This document shows positions 1-5,587 of a DNA stretch of 7,142 nt, piece by piece (within the stretch, counting starts at the first letter, position 1; every line of letters begins with the position of its first letter). Position numbers and translations under genes: made by a program. Location: the NCBI GenBank assembly GCA_003864535.1, contig BHEQ01000103.1, forward strand, positions 1 to 7,142, written 5' to 3'. The notes under the pieces were generated by a model. That model was given only the letters and a program-made list of their open reading frames with translations, was not told the origin of the DNA and searched no databases. The DNA is from Gammaproteobacteria bacterium (GTDB lineage Bacteria; Pseudomonadota; Gammaproteobacteria; Cardiobacteriales; Wohlfahrtiimonadaceae).

Positions 1-245
1 TAAACCAATCACTAATCCAACTATAAATCCATGCATATAGGATAATGGCGTTAATAAAGGCGCAATAATTCATTAGATCAAGACTGTGCTTAATAAGCCA
101 CCGATAAAGCCCTCCCAAGTTTTATTTTGGCTAACTTTGGGTAAAATTTTGTGCCGACCTAAACTCTTACCCCAAACATATTGGCATACATCATTAAATT
201 CGGTCATGAATATGATAAAAAGAATCGGGCCTGCAAATCCTGCCG
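1..245 (-). pseudogene. Truncated duplicate of internal part of ynbB-like gene
   Basis: This stretch matches 4019-4263 base for base except at positions 72, 74, 128 and 145. It therefore corresponds to about codons 177-258 of the intact ynbB-like gene on the minus strand. The copy begins before the window and stops sharply at 245, so the 5' half of the gene is absent here. Differences 72 and 74 turn two neighbouring codons (Ser234 and Gly235 of the intact protein) into TAA and TGA. Difference 128 changes Pro216 to Gln, and 145 is silent. The fragment has no start and cannot make a functional enzyme. It is a direct repeat of the intact gene and marks the left edge of the foreign segment. Whether more of the operon is duplicated to the left cannot be seen. 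Confidence 0.93.
1..245. repeat. Direct repeat, copy 1 (partner at 4019-4263)
   Basis: Left copy of a 245-base direct repeat with 241 identical positions and a constant offset of 4018 bases, without gaps. The left limit is the window edge, so the true length may be greater. The right limit is where copy 1 reads into WYL-gene sequence while copy 2 continues in ynbB. Recombination between the copies would remove 4018 bases, including the DUF262 gene and plsC. Confidence 0.95.
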
Positions 246-464
246 TCAATGAAACCGTTCAGGCCAGTATTTATCAGGGCTTGTTGGAAAACAAACAACT
301 TAGCGCCTATTACCAGTCAGCCAGCAGCGAGCAACGATACTCGGCAGTTACACTGGTGCTTACTGGGGCAAGGTGAGTCCATTGAAGTAATTAGGCCGCA
401 ATCATTGTGCTCGGCTATTATTTACTTTATTATGAAATCATTGACCAAATATACAAACCCTTAA
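246..464 (+). pseudogene. Remnant of a WYL-domain transcriptional regulator
   Basis: Two pieces in different frames resemble the two ends of the C-terminal half of a WYL regulator. From 246, in the frame that stops at 374-376, the product contains NETVQASIYQGLLENKQLSA followed by a Tyr-Tyr. This fits the helix and first strand that open a WYL domain (pattern: Al.e.r.L...Y). From about 372 to the stop at 462-464, in another frame, it reads ESIEVIRPQSL and ends in a helix with KSLTKY. This fits the terminal WCX segment (vevl.P.sLr). The N-terminal winged helix and most of the WYL core are missing, and the pieces are out of frame, so the gene is dead. WYL regulators of the BrxR/CapW type commonly sit in front of anti-phage operons, which suits the DUF262 gene that follows. 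The family call rests on pattern recognition of short pieces and is only moderately sure. Confidence 0.5.
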
Positions 465-610
465 AAAACTCCCATATCTGCATGCTTAACAGTCGAAAAC
501 GCCCCGTGAGCACTAAAAGTGACGGATATTTCATGGCATCCAAATAAATGTCATGAGAATTAACCTGATTTTGAGGTGCACTTATTTTTGTAAAAAAGGA
601 AGAGTAAAAT
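465..610 (+). promoter_or_regulatory. Upstream region of the DUF262 gene
   Basis: These 146 bases hold no open frame of note and must carry the promoter of the DUF262 gene unless it is read from further left. The clearest element is the Shine-Dalgarno sequence AAGGAAGAG at 596-604, correctly spaced before the ATG at 611. The best sigma-70-like pair I can find is GTGACG near 520 with an A/T hexamer 17 bases on. It is a weak match and I do not rely on it. If the broken WYL gene once repressed this promoter, its operator would be expected here, but no convincing inverted repeat is visible. Confidence 0.4.
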
Positions 611-2782
611 ATGACCGATCTTAATAAGTTATTTTCCGATGGCTTCGGACACCCGTTGTTAAAGGACTGGATGAAAGGAGTAGCCGGTAAAGACCTGGAC
701 GGAGTAGCCGATAACGACCTAAAATTCTTTGTAGCTTTACCCTTGATTCAGCGCGGTATGGTGTGGAAACCAAGCCAGATCATCGCCATTTGGGATTCGT
801 TGCTCCGCGGTATGCCGATTGGCAGCCTGATGGTGAATGAACTCAAACCTGGCACGCCGGTACGCAGGGTTGGTTCTAATGAATCGATGCTGGTACCTAA
901 TCATGGCGGCATCGCGTTGATCGACGGGCAGCAACGCACCTTCGCAGTGTTGTTGGGCTGGCTGCAAGGCGATGGGACTAGTAAGTTGCTGGGTCGTCAA
1001 ATCTGGGTTGACTTTGCCGATAAACCTGCCAGTGAAAATATGTTTCGCTTGCATGTGACCACTTCAGTGCAGCGTCACGGATTTACCAAGAGAGATCCAA
1101 ACACCCGACTATCTCTGTCAGAGCGAAGGCAAGCACGAAAAGATTTAGGGGACAAAGAGGTTCCATGGGCAAGTCACTTACCCATTCCACTGGCTTGGCT
1201 GATTCATGAATTTAATAAAAATCAATTAAATCAAATAACTTGGAAGCAAGTGGTGTTAAACGAGTTGCGGCAAGAATCCAGAAAACATCGCGGCAAAGGC
1301 TTTGACGACTTTTCTGCGGTAGATTGTGAAGAGGCCGTGAGTCGCTTCGGGGATTGTTTAGCGCAATTGTTCAAGCTGCGGATTCCCCTTATAAAAATAC
1401 CGGATGCTTGCTTCAGTGACAACGATAAGGCCGATGCTGGTGACCCAGCATTGGCTATTCTCTTCAAGCGAATAGGCACAGGTGGTACTAATCTAAGCGA
1501 TGCTGATTACGCCTACTCTATTATTAAACACCACTTGCCCGAGTCCTTTGATCTGGTTGAGCAAATTAGCCGCATTCCCGGTTTACCGCAGCGATTCGGA
1601 CCGGTTGATATTGTGATGACGGCAGTGCGTTTGGTGGCAGCCCAAAAGTCTTTGCCAGACTACGAGAGTCCTAACAAATCTAAATTCGATAGCTTGCGAC
1701 GAGATGCTGCGACATTTCTAGAAGAAAACGGTGACTTCATCACCATGGTGAAATCGGGTCAGCTAAAACATGCGCTGGAGGCCCTCAACCATGCGCTGCT
1801 TTATCGTGGTGGCGATGATATTGGCCTACCGTTGGCGGGGCTGGTGTTGGTGTCAAGGCCCAGCTTGCAAGTCATGCTGTATTGGTTGCTCGGTCAGCCA
1901 TTACGGGAAGGTGAAACGCTGGAAAAGCACGCTGAAGATTCCCGTGATGAACTAATACGGTTTGTACTTTACTCACATCTTGCAATCCCGAACCAAAAGG
2001 ATGTGAGTACATTGGCATTTAAGTGGTTAAAAGAACAATTATCTGGAATTGGAGGACAGCTCGCAAACACATTTCCAGCCAAGGATCTTGTGTATGCGCT
2101 TATAGAGCGAGGTAGAACTGAAAACAAAGAGGTAGCGTACTCGCTTCCTTCTGTCGAAGAGTTTAAAAAACTTGCCCTGTCCGCTACGCCTGGCAACCTA
2201 CGAGGGCCAGAGCGATTCTATCAGAGTGAGTCCAACCACTTGTTAGAGTTTAAAGTTTTTCATCGCTGGTGGGGGTACAGCGGCCACCAGCATCCATTAT
2301 TGCTATGGCTCCAACGTGACTATGTTCAGCGTTTGACTGACAAATCTGAAGAGGTCCGATACGACGATGAAACGCTGTATGACTACGATCATATTCTTCC
2401 GTGTAGCCATTGGCGTAACTGGACGGGTATTCCGCCTAAAGACAGGTTGTTGGACTTTTTAGATGCCAAAAATAACGGCAATTATCGGTGCGTTGGCGAC
2501 AGTATTGGCAATTTGCGCGTTTGGTACGCATCCGACAATCGCAGTGATGGTGACACAACAGCAATCGAAAAACTAACAGACAGCAATTTGGTCGCCGACA
2601 GTGCTATTACTGCCGCCCAATGGGAACGCAGAGACTGGCACAAATGCTCTGATAAAGGTGATGGCATAATCTGGGATGCAGAAAGGGCTAAAGCATTCCA
2701 GATGGCAGTGGAGCAGCGTACGTTTGATCTTTATACGCAATATTTTGGTGGGCTGGATTTTCAGTCTTGGTTCCCTCACTGA
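611..2782 (+). CDS. DUF262/DUF1524 protein, probable type IV restriction nuclease (GmrSD/BrxU/SspE-like)
   Basis: A 723-residue soluble protein. The N-terminal DUF262 domain (ParB/Srx-like fold) is marked by QRGMVW at 47-52, a helix with WDSLLRGMPIGS, and IDGQQRT at 104-110. The DGQQR box is the nucleotide-binding and hydrolysis signature of GmrS, BrxU and SspE. The middle, roughly 200-580, is mostly helical and matches nothing I recognise. The C-terminal DUF1524 domain is an HNH-type nuclease with DHILP at 593-597 (catalytic candidate His594), IGNLR at 632-636 (Asn634) and DNRSDGD from 642 (Asn643). Known relatives use NTP hydrolysis to control DNA cleavage and act on modified phage DNA, or in phosphorothioate-linked defence (SspE). 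Which modification this one senses cannot be told from sequence. The start is supported by AAGGAAGAG upstream. The gene is intact, more GC-rich than the ynb genes, points against them, and has no visible modification-gene partner, so it is likely acquired and stand-alone. Confidence 0.88.
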   Translation: MTDLNKLFSDGFGHPLLKDWMKGVAGKDLDGVADNDLKFFVALPLIQRGMVWKPSQIIAIWDSLLRGMPIGSLMVNELKPGTPVRRVGSNESMLVPNHGGIALIDGQQRTFAVLLGWLQGDGTSKLLGRQIWVDFADKPASENMFRLHVTTSVQRHGFTKRDPNTRLSLSERRQARKDLGDKEVPWASHLPIPLAWLIHEFNKNQLNQITWKQVVLNELRQESRKHRGKGFDDFSAVDCEEAVSRFGDCLAQLFKLRIPLIKIPDACFSDNDKADAGDPALAILFKRIGTGGTNLSDADYAYSIIKHHLPESFDLVEQISRIPGLPQRFGPVDIVMTAVRLVAAQKSLPDYESPNKSKFDSLRRDAATFLEENGDFITMVKSGQLKHALEALNHALLYRGGDDIGLPLAGLVLVSRPSLQVMLYWLLGQPLREGETLEKHAEDSRDELIRFVLYSHLAIPNQKDVSTLAFKWLKEQLSGIGGQLANTFPAKDLVYALIERGRTENKEVAYSLPSVEEFKKLALSATPGNLRGPERFYQSESNHLLEFKVFHRWWGYSGHQHPLLLWLQRDYVQRLTDKSEEVRYDDETLYDYDHILPCSHWRNWTGIPPKDRLLDFLDAKNNGNYRCVGDSIGNLRVWYASDNRSDGDTTAIEKLTDSNLVADSAITAAQWERRDWHKCSDKGDGIIWDAERAKAFQMAVEQRTFDLYTQYFGGLDFQSWFPH

Positions 2783-2791
2783 GGGCATCCA

Positions 2792-3017
2792 CTAGCTTGA
2801 GTTTGCCGCTAATGCGCGGCACTTTGAGTTTTCCAAAGCCCTTACCCCCGCAGCTTGTTTTTGCACATCGGGTAATTGCTGCTCAATACGCTGCTCTTTT
2901 GCCCGTTCTTTTTCTTGTTCTAGCGCCTGCTGCTCCATATAATAACTATGGCTGGCGTAAAGACAAACAAAAGAGGTAAAAAAAAACGACAACGTAAGCG
3001 ATTGGATTTTTGTTCAC
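2792..3017 (-). pseudogene. Frameshifted remnant of a small membrane/coiled-coil protein
   Basis: Reading leftward from a GTG at 3015-3017, the product starts VNKNPIAYVVVFF, a hydrophobic segment. It then meets a run of nine T (2978-2986 on the plus strand as A9). In the present frame it stops soon after. With eight T it would continue into FTSFVCLYASHSYY and then a strongly charged, coiled-coil-like stretch (MEQQALEQEKERAKEQRIEQQ), ending at the stop at 2792. A second shift near five G (plus-strand C5 at 2845-2849) would open GKGFGKLKVPRISGKLKLVD, which also looks coding and would run on into the antisense of the DUF262 gene's end. The layout is an N-terminal membrane anchor plus periplasmic or cytoplasmic coiled coil. 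I do not recognise the family. A conjugation or mobile-element membrane protein is one possibility, but nothing proves it. The base composition matches the island rather than the flanks. Confidence 0.45.
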
Positions 3018-3127
3018 CGGTTCAAGTTATTTACGGTCATTTTTAACTTGGTTGTGTTTTGTACTTTAATGTGCTTTTTTAAATAAGCCTTTCCCGTCTT
3101 CTTCGGTGCGGGAGGGTCTCAAATCCT
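3018..3127. other. Right edge of the island and 3' flank of plsC
   Basis: No gene is visible. Composition changes here from the GC-richer island to the AT-rich backbone. A 7-base inverted repeat, CAAGTTA at 3023-3029 and TAACTTG at 3044-3050, has a 14-base spacer. A second, CTTTCCCG at 3089-3096 and CGGGAGGG at 3109-3116 (two G-U pairs), could form a hairpin behind the plsC stop codon. On the minus strand it is not followed by a T run, so it is at best a weak or Rho-assisted terminator. No long direct repeat of the left junction is seen, so the exact insertion boundary is not fixed. Confidence 0.4.
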
Positions 3128-3790
3128 CTAACTAGTGACACACATCTCTAATAGTGCTTGATATCTATCTTCTAATCTTTTAATCGAAAGATGCGCATCT
3201 TCATTTGGTTTTATAACTAAAATATTATCAATCATCACATCACAATTAAATGGGACAAATAAAGCCGTGCCTTTAGGGAGTGATTTGCCCAGCCCATGTA
3301 ATAGAACAGGAATTATTTTGGTTTTGGGGCGATCCTTAACTAAATGAAAAACACCGCGTTTAAGCTTTGATATGCTATCTTGCGCGTTGCTACTGCGCGT
3401 TCCTTTTGGAAATAAAATAATAATTTGATCCTTATCTAAAGCTTCATAACATGTTTTAAATAAAGTACTTTTAGAGGCGGCATCAAAGCGATTAAAAGGG
3501 ATGATATCTAAGCAATACACCGAGAACCAAGCAATCCATTTATTTTTCATAAAATAATCTGCCGCCGCAACTGGACGGACTTTATGCAGATCTGCTAATG
3601 GAAATAAACTCATCAAAACCAGTGCATCTAGGTGGCTTGTGTGATTTGCCGCAATAATTACAGGACCTTCTTTAGGCAGATTTAAGCGTCCCCGAATATT
3701 TAAGCCTAAAGCAATAAATACAACAGGTTTGACAAAGAACATAAAGAAAATTATTTTTATAAAATATTTGAAATTCAATTTGAAATTCAT
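3128..3790 (-). CDS. 1-acyl-sn-glycerol-3-phosphate acyltransferase family (PlsC-like)
   Basis: A 220-residue inner-membrane protein of the PlsC/LPLAT family. Such enzymes move an acyl chain from acyl-ACP or acyl-CoA to the sn-2 position of lysophosphatidate, giving phosphatidate. One N-terminal hydrophobic segment (about 8-30) anchors it. Motif I is HTSHLD at 50-55 (the H-x4-D catalytic pair), motif II is around IIPFNRF at 96-102, and motif III is FPKGTRS at 127-133. The usual motif III reads FPEGTRS, so Lys replaces the Glu that helps bind the substrate phosphate. That may alter substrate choice. The length is normal for the family. The start is supported by AAGGAAC just upstream. It follows the ynbB-like gene after 63 bases on the same strand and likely belongs to that operon, where its phosphatidate product would be the substrate of the YnbB-type enzyme. 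Confidence 0.88.
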   Translation of the reverse strand: MNFKLNFKYFIKIIFFMFFVKPVVFIALGLNIRGRLNLPKEGPVIIAANHTSHLDALVLMSLFPLADLHKVRPVAAADYFMKNKWIAWFSVYCLDIIPFNRFDAASKSTLFKTCYEALDKDQIIILFPKGTRSSNAQDSISKLKRGVFHLVKDRPKTKIIPVLLHGLGKSLPKGTALFVPFNCDVMIDNILVIKPNEDAHLSIKRLEDRYQALLEMCVTS

Positions 3791-3853
3791 CTTGTTCCTT
3801 TTTTACAATGCTAATTTTTATAATGGAAACTAATATTTAGACTCATCTATAAA

Positions 3854-4792
3854 TTAATAATAAAAATAAAATAAATAATGAAAAAACAAGGGGCTGGTAT
3901 ACATTAAGCTATCGATTCTATCTAATAAGCCACCATGACCTGGAATTAAAGTACTCGTATCTTTAATTTGTAAATCACGTTTAACACATGAGATCACAAC
4001 GTCGCCGATAAATCCTGCTAAACCAATCACTAATCCAACTATAAATCCATGCATATAGGATAATGGCGTTAATAAAGGCGCAATAATTCCTGAGATCAAG
4101 ACTGTGCTTAATAAGCCACCGATAAAGCCCTCCCAAGTTTTATTTGGGCTAACTTTGGGTAAGATTTTGTGCCGACCTAAACTCTTACCCCAAACATATT
4201 GGCATACATCATTAAATTCGGTCATGAATATGATAAAAAGAATCGGGCCTGCAAATCCTGCCGCACTATTTTTAATGTCTAGATTAGCAATATAGGCAAG
4301 ATGACTAAAGGAGAAGACACACAGCATTAAACTCCAATGAATAATAGCATTAGCCCGAATAAACCCTTGGGTCTCACCCAATAAAACGGCACGCATTGGT
4401 AAAAATAGAAATACATAAAGTGGGATAAAAATCAGGAACATACCATACCAACTGCTCCCAACCCAATAATACTGGAGAGGAATTGCCAAATATGCCCAAA
4501 AAATCAACCTTCTATCTGCCATACGTGTCGGTACGATGGAGAAAAACTCTTTGAGTGCTAAAAAGCTTATAAATCCAAAGAAAACGATAGTTGCTATTTT
4601 TCCTAACGCTAAAGCAGTAACAATAAGCCCAATCATCCACCACCATGATCTTATTCTTAAATCTAACTCGTGGTAATTTTTATGTTTGTTCTTATTTTTT
4701 AAAACTATAACGATTATATTAGAAATCACTAATAAAAATAAAATAAAAATAACTGCAAGCATAGAATTTATTTCAAATAAATTATCCAGCAT
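3854..4792 (-). CDS. ynbB: CdsA-family phosphatidate cytidylyltransferase (YnbB-like)
   Basis: A 312-residue polytopic membrane protein that should convert phosphatidate and CTP to CDP-diacylglycerol and pyrophosphate. About eight hydrophobic segments are visible, the first at 10-31. The complete CDP-diglyceride synthetase signature lies at 268-294: Ser268, Lys271-Arg272, Lys277-Asp278, PGHGG at 284-288 and DRID at 291-294. The segment TEFNDVCQYVWGKSLGR near 191-207 and KVSPNKTWEG near 213-222 are the other conserved family boxes. The protein resembles E. coli YnbB in its MLxx start, the IRSWW stretch and its YY end. An ATG at 4804 in the same frame lacks a Shine-Dalgarno site. The ATG at 4792 has AGGTGG before it and fits YnbB better. 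It overlaps the ynbA stop by 11 bases, which suggests translational coupling. Codons 177-258 are duplicated at the left edge of the window. Confidence 0.9.
   Translation of the reverse strand: MLDNLFEINSMLAVIFILFLLVISNIIVIVLKNKNKHKNYHELDLRIRSWWWMIGLIVTALALGKIATIVFFGFISFLALKEFFSIVPTRMADRRLIFWAYLAIPLQYYWVGSSWYGMFLIFIPLYVFLFLPMRAVLLGETQGFIRANAIIHWSLMLCVFSFSHLAYIANLDIKNSAAGFAGPILFIIFMTEFNDVCQYVWGKSLGRHKILPKVSPNKTWEGFIGGLLSTVLISGIIAPLLTPLSYMHGFIVGLVIGLAGFIGDVVISCVKRDLQIKDTSTLIPGHGGLLDRIDSLMYTSPLFFHYLFYFYY
4019..4263. repeat. Direct repeat, copy 2 (inside intact ynbB-like gene)
   Basis: Right copy of the 245-base direct repeat described at 1-245. It lies in the open frame of the ynbB-like gene and carries none of the stop codons seen in copy 1. 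This suggests that copy 2 is under selection and copy 1 has decayed. Confidence 0.95.
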
Positions 4793-5420
4793 TTTCCACC
4801 TCATTTTTATTGCTTGCTTGTGCTATTTTAAGCGCTTGATTACAGCGTTTGTAGCAGGTTAAGGCTAATAAAATCATAATTATTCCAAAGACCCAATTTA
4901 TATAAAGTAACGCATTAGGATAGATTACAAAGATAAACGCATAAGTTCCTAAAAATAAAGCGCGATCACTTTTTCCAAGTGGCCCTTGATAACCTCGTTT
5001 TGAATTTACACTTAAAGTTTGCGCTAAAACTCCACAAAATTCAGTTAAAATCGATAAAAAGATACAAGTGATGACTAAAATTAAATTAGCACTTGATAAA
5101 AATATAAAGGGAACAAACAGCGCAACATCAGCAATTATATCGCCAACTTCATTGTAGATTGCACCTAAATGAGATTGCTGCTTAAATTCACGTGCGAGCA
5201 TTCCATCCATCGCATTTAGAGCCATACGTAAAAACAGTAAAATGGGTAATAAAATAAACAATAATGGATAAGGATAGAAGCTAAGTAAAACTCCCAAAGC
5301 CACAGATATGCCTAATGCGCTTAAAGTGACTTGATTAGCGGTAATACCATGTTGATATAATACTTTAACTAGCGGTCTTAGTAATGATTGAAAATATGGT
5401 TTGATATCATAAAGAGTCAT
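4782..5420 (-). CDS. ynbA: CDP-alcohol phosphatidyltransferase family (YnbA-like)
   Basis: A 212-residue membrane protein of the CDP-alcohol phosphatidyltransferase family, which moves a phosphatidyl group from CDP-diacylglycerol to an alcohol. The acceptor here is unknown. The active-site motif lies at 69-94: NAMDGMLAR (Asn69, Asp72, Gly73, Ala76, Arg77), Gly86, Asn90 and Asp94. The classical motif has Asp at 69 and 90 as well, so two of the four metal-binding aspartates are asparagine. From memory E. coli YnbA carries the same pair (NALDG and LNETGD), so this appears to be a family trait rather than damage. The N-terminus (MTLYDIKPYFQSLLRP) also matches YnbA. The frame is open upstream to 5549, but AGGT at 5427-5430 and the YnbA match fix the start at 5420. 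The extra 43 residues look non-coding. It probably leads the ynbA-ynbB-plsC operon. Confidence 0.88.
   Translation of the reverse strand: MTLYDIKPYFQSLLRPLVKVLYQHGITANQVTLSALGISVALGVLLSFYPYPLLFILLPILLFLRMALNAMDGMLAREFKQQSHLGAIYNEVGDIIADVALFVPFIFLSSANLILVITCIFLSILTEFCGVLAQTLSVNSKRGYQGPLGKSDRALFLGTYAFIFVIYPNALLYINWVFGIIMILLALTCYKRCNQALKIAQASNKNEVENAG
4796..4801 (-). promoter_or_regulatory. Ribosome binding site choosing the ynbB start
   Basis: AGGTGG on the minus strand, inside the end of the ynbA-like frame, lies only 3 bases before the ATG at 4790-4792. The spacing is short, but the alternative ATG at 4802-4804 has only A-rich sequence before it. The overlap with the upstream stop codon favours re-initiation. 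Confidence 0.5.
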
Positions 5421-5426
5421 ATGCTT

Positions 5427-5430
5427 ACCT
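5427..5430 (-). promoter_or_regulatory. Ribosome binding site choosing the ynbA start
   Basis: AGGT on the minus strand lies 6 bases before the ATG at 5418-5420. No comparable site precedes the upstream in-frame start at 5549, which supports the shorter protein. Confidence 0.55.
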
Positions 5431-5444
5431 ATTTTAAATAATGA

Positions 5445-5473
5445 GTTATAGTCTAATTTATTTGTGCTTTTAA
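5445..5473 (-). promoter_or_regulatory. Possible sigma-70 promoter of the ynbA operon
   Basis: On the minus strand TTAAAA (plus 5468-5473) and TATAAC (plus 5445-5450) are separated by exactly 17 bases and lie about 25 bases before the ynbA start. The -10 matches consensus at five of six positions and the -35 at four. The region is very AT-rich, so chance matches are likely. The 167-base gap between telA and ynbA makes a promoter here reasonable. Confidence 0.3.
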
Positions 5474-5587
5474 GCTTATGCGCGAATGGTGCAAGCCTTG
5501 CAATTTTGTTAAAAGCGCAGTTTATATATGTAAATGAGCATTTTAACAAAATCGTGTAACGCAGAAAAAGAATAAATATATATGCCC

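Noticed and set aside
86..376. Plus-strand open frame of 96 codons crossing the 245/246 junction
   Set aside because: Its first half is the antisense of the ynbB fragment (the same antisense frame is open at 4104-4295) and its second half is the WYL remnant, so it is a chance chimera without a Shine-Dalgarno site.
737..1054. Minus-strand 105-codon frame inside the DUF262 gene
   Set aside because: It lies opposite the conserved DUF262 domain and is explained by that gene's codon pattern.
2767..2979. Plus-strand 70-codon frame after the DUF262 gene
   Set aside because: It starts inside the DUF262 gene and is the antisense of the coiled-coil remnant. Its proline- and leucine-rich product looks non-coding.
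3089..3116. Intrinsic terminator behind plsC
   Set aside because: The hairpin is short with two G-U pairs and a 12-base loop, and no T run follows it on either strand, so it is kept only as a weak structure.
5421..5549. N-terminal extension of the YnbA-like protein by 43 residues
   Set aside because: No ribosome binding site precedes 5549, the extra residues do not match YnbA, and AGGT precedes the ATG at 5420.
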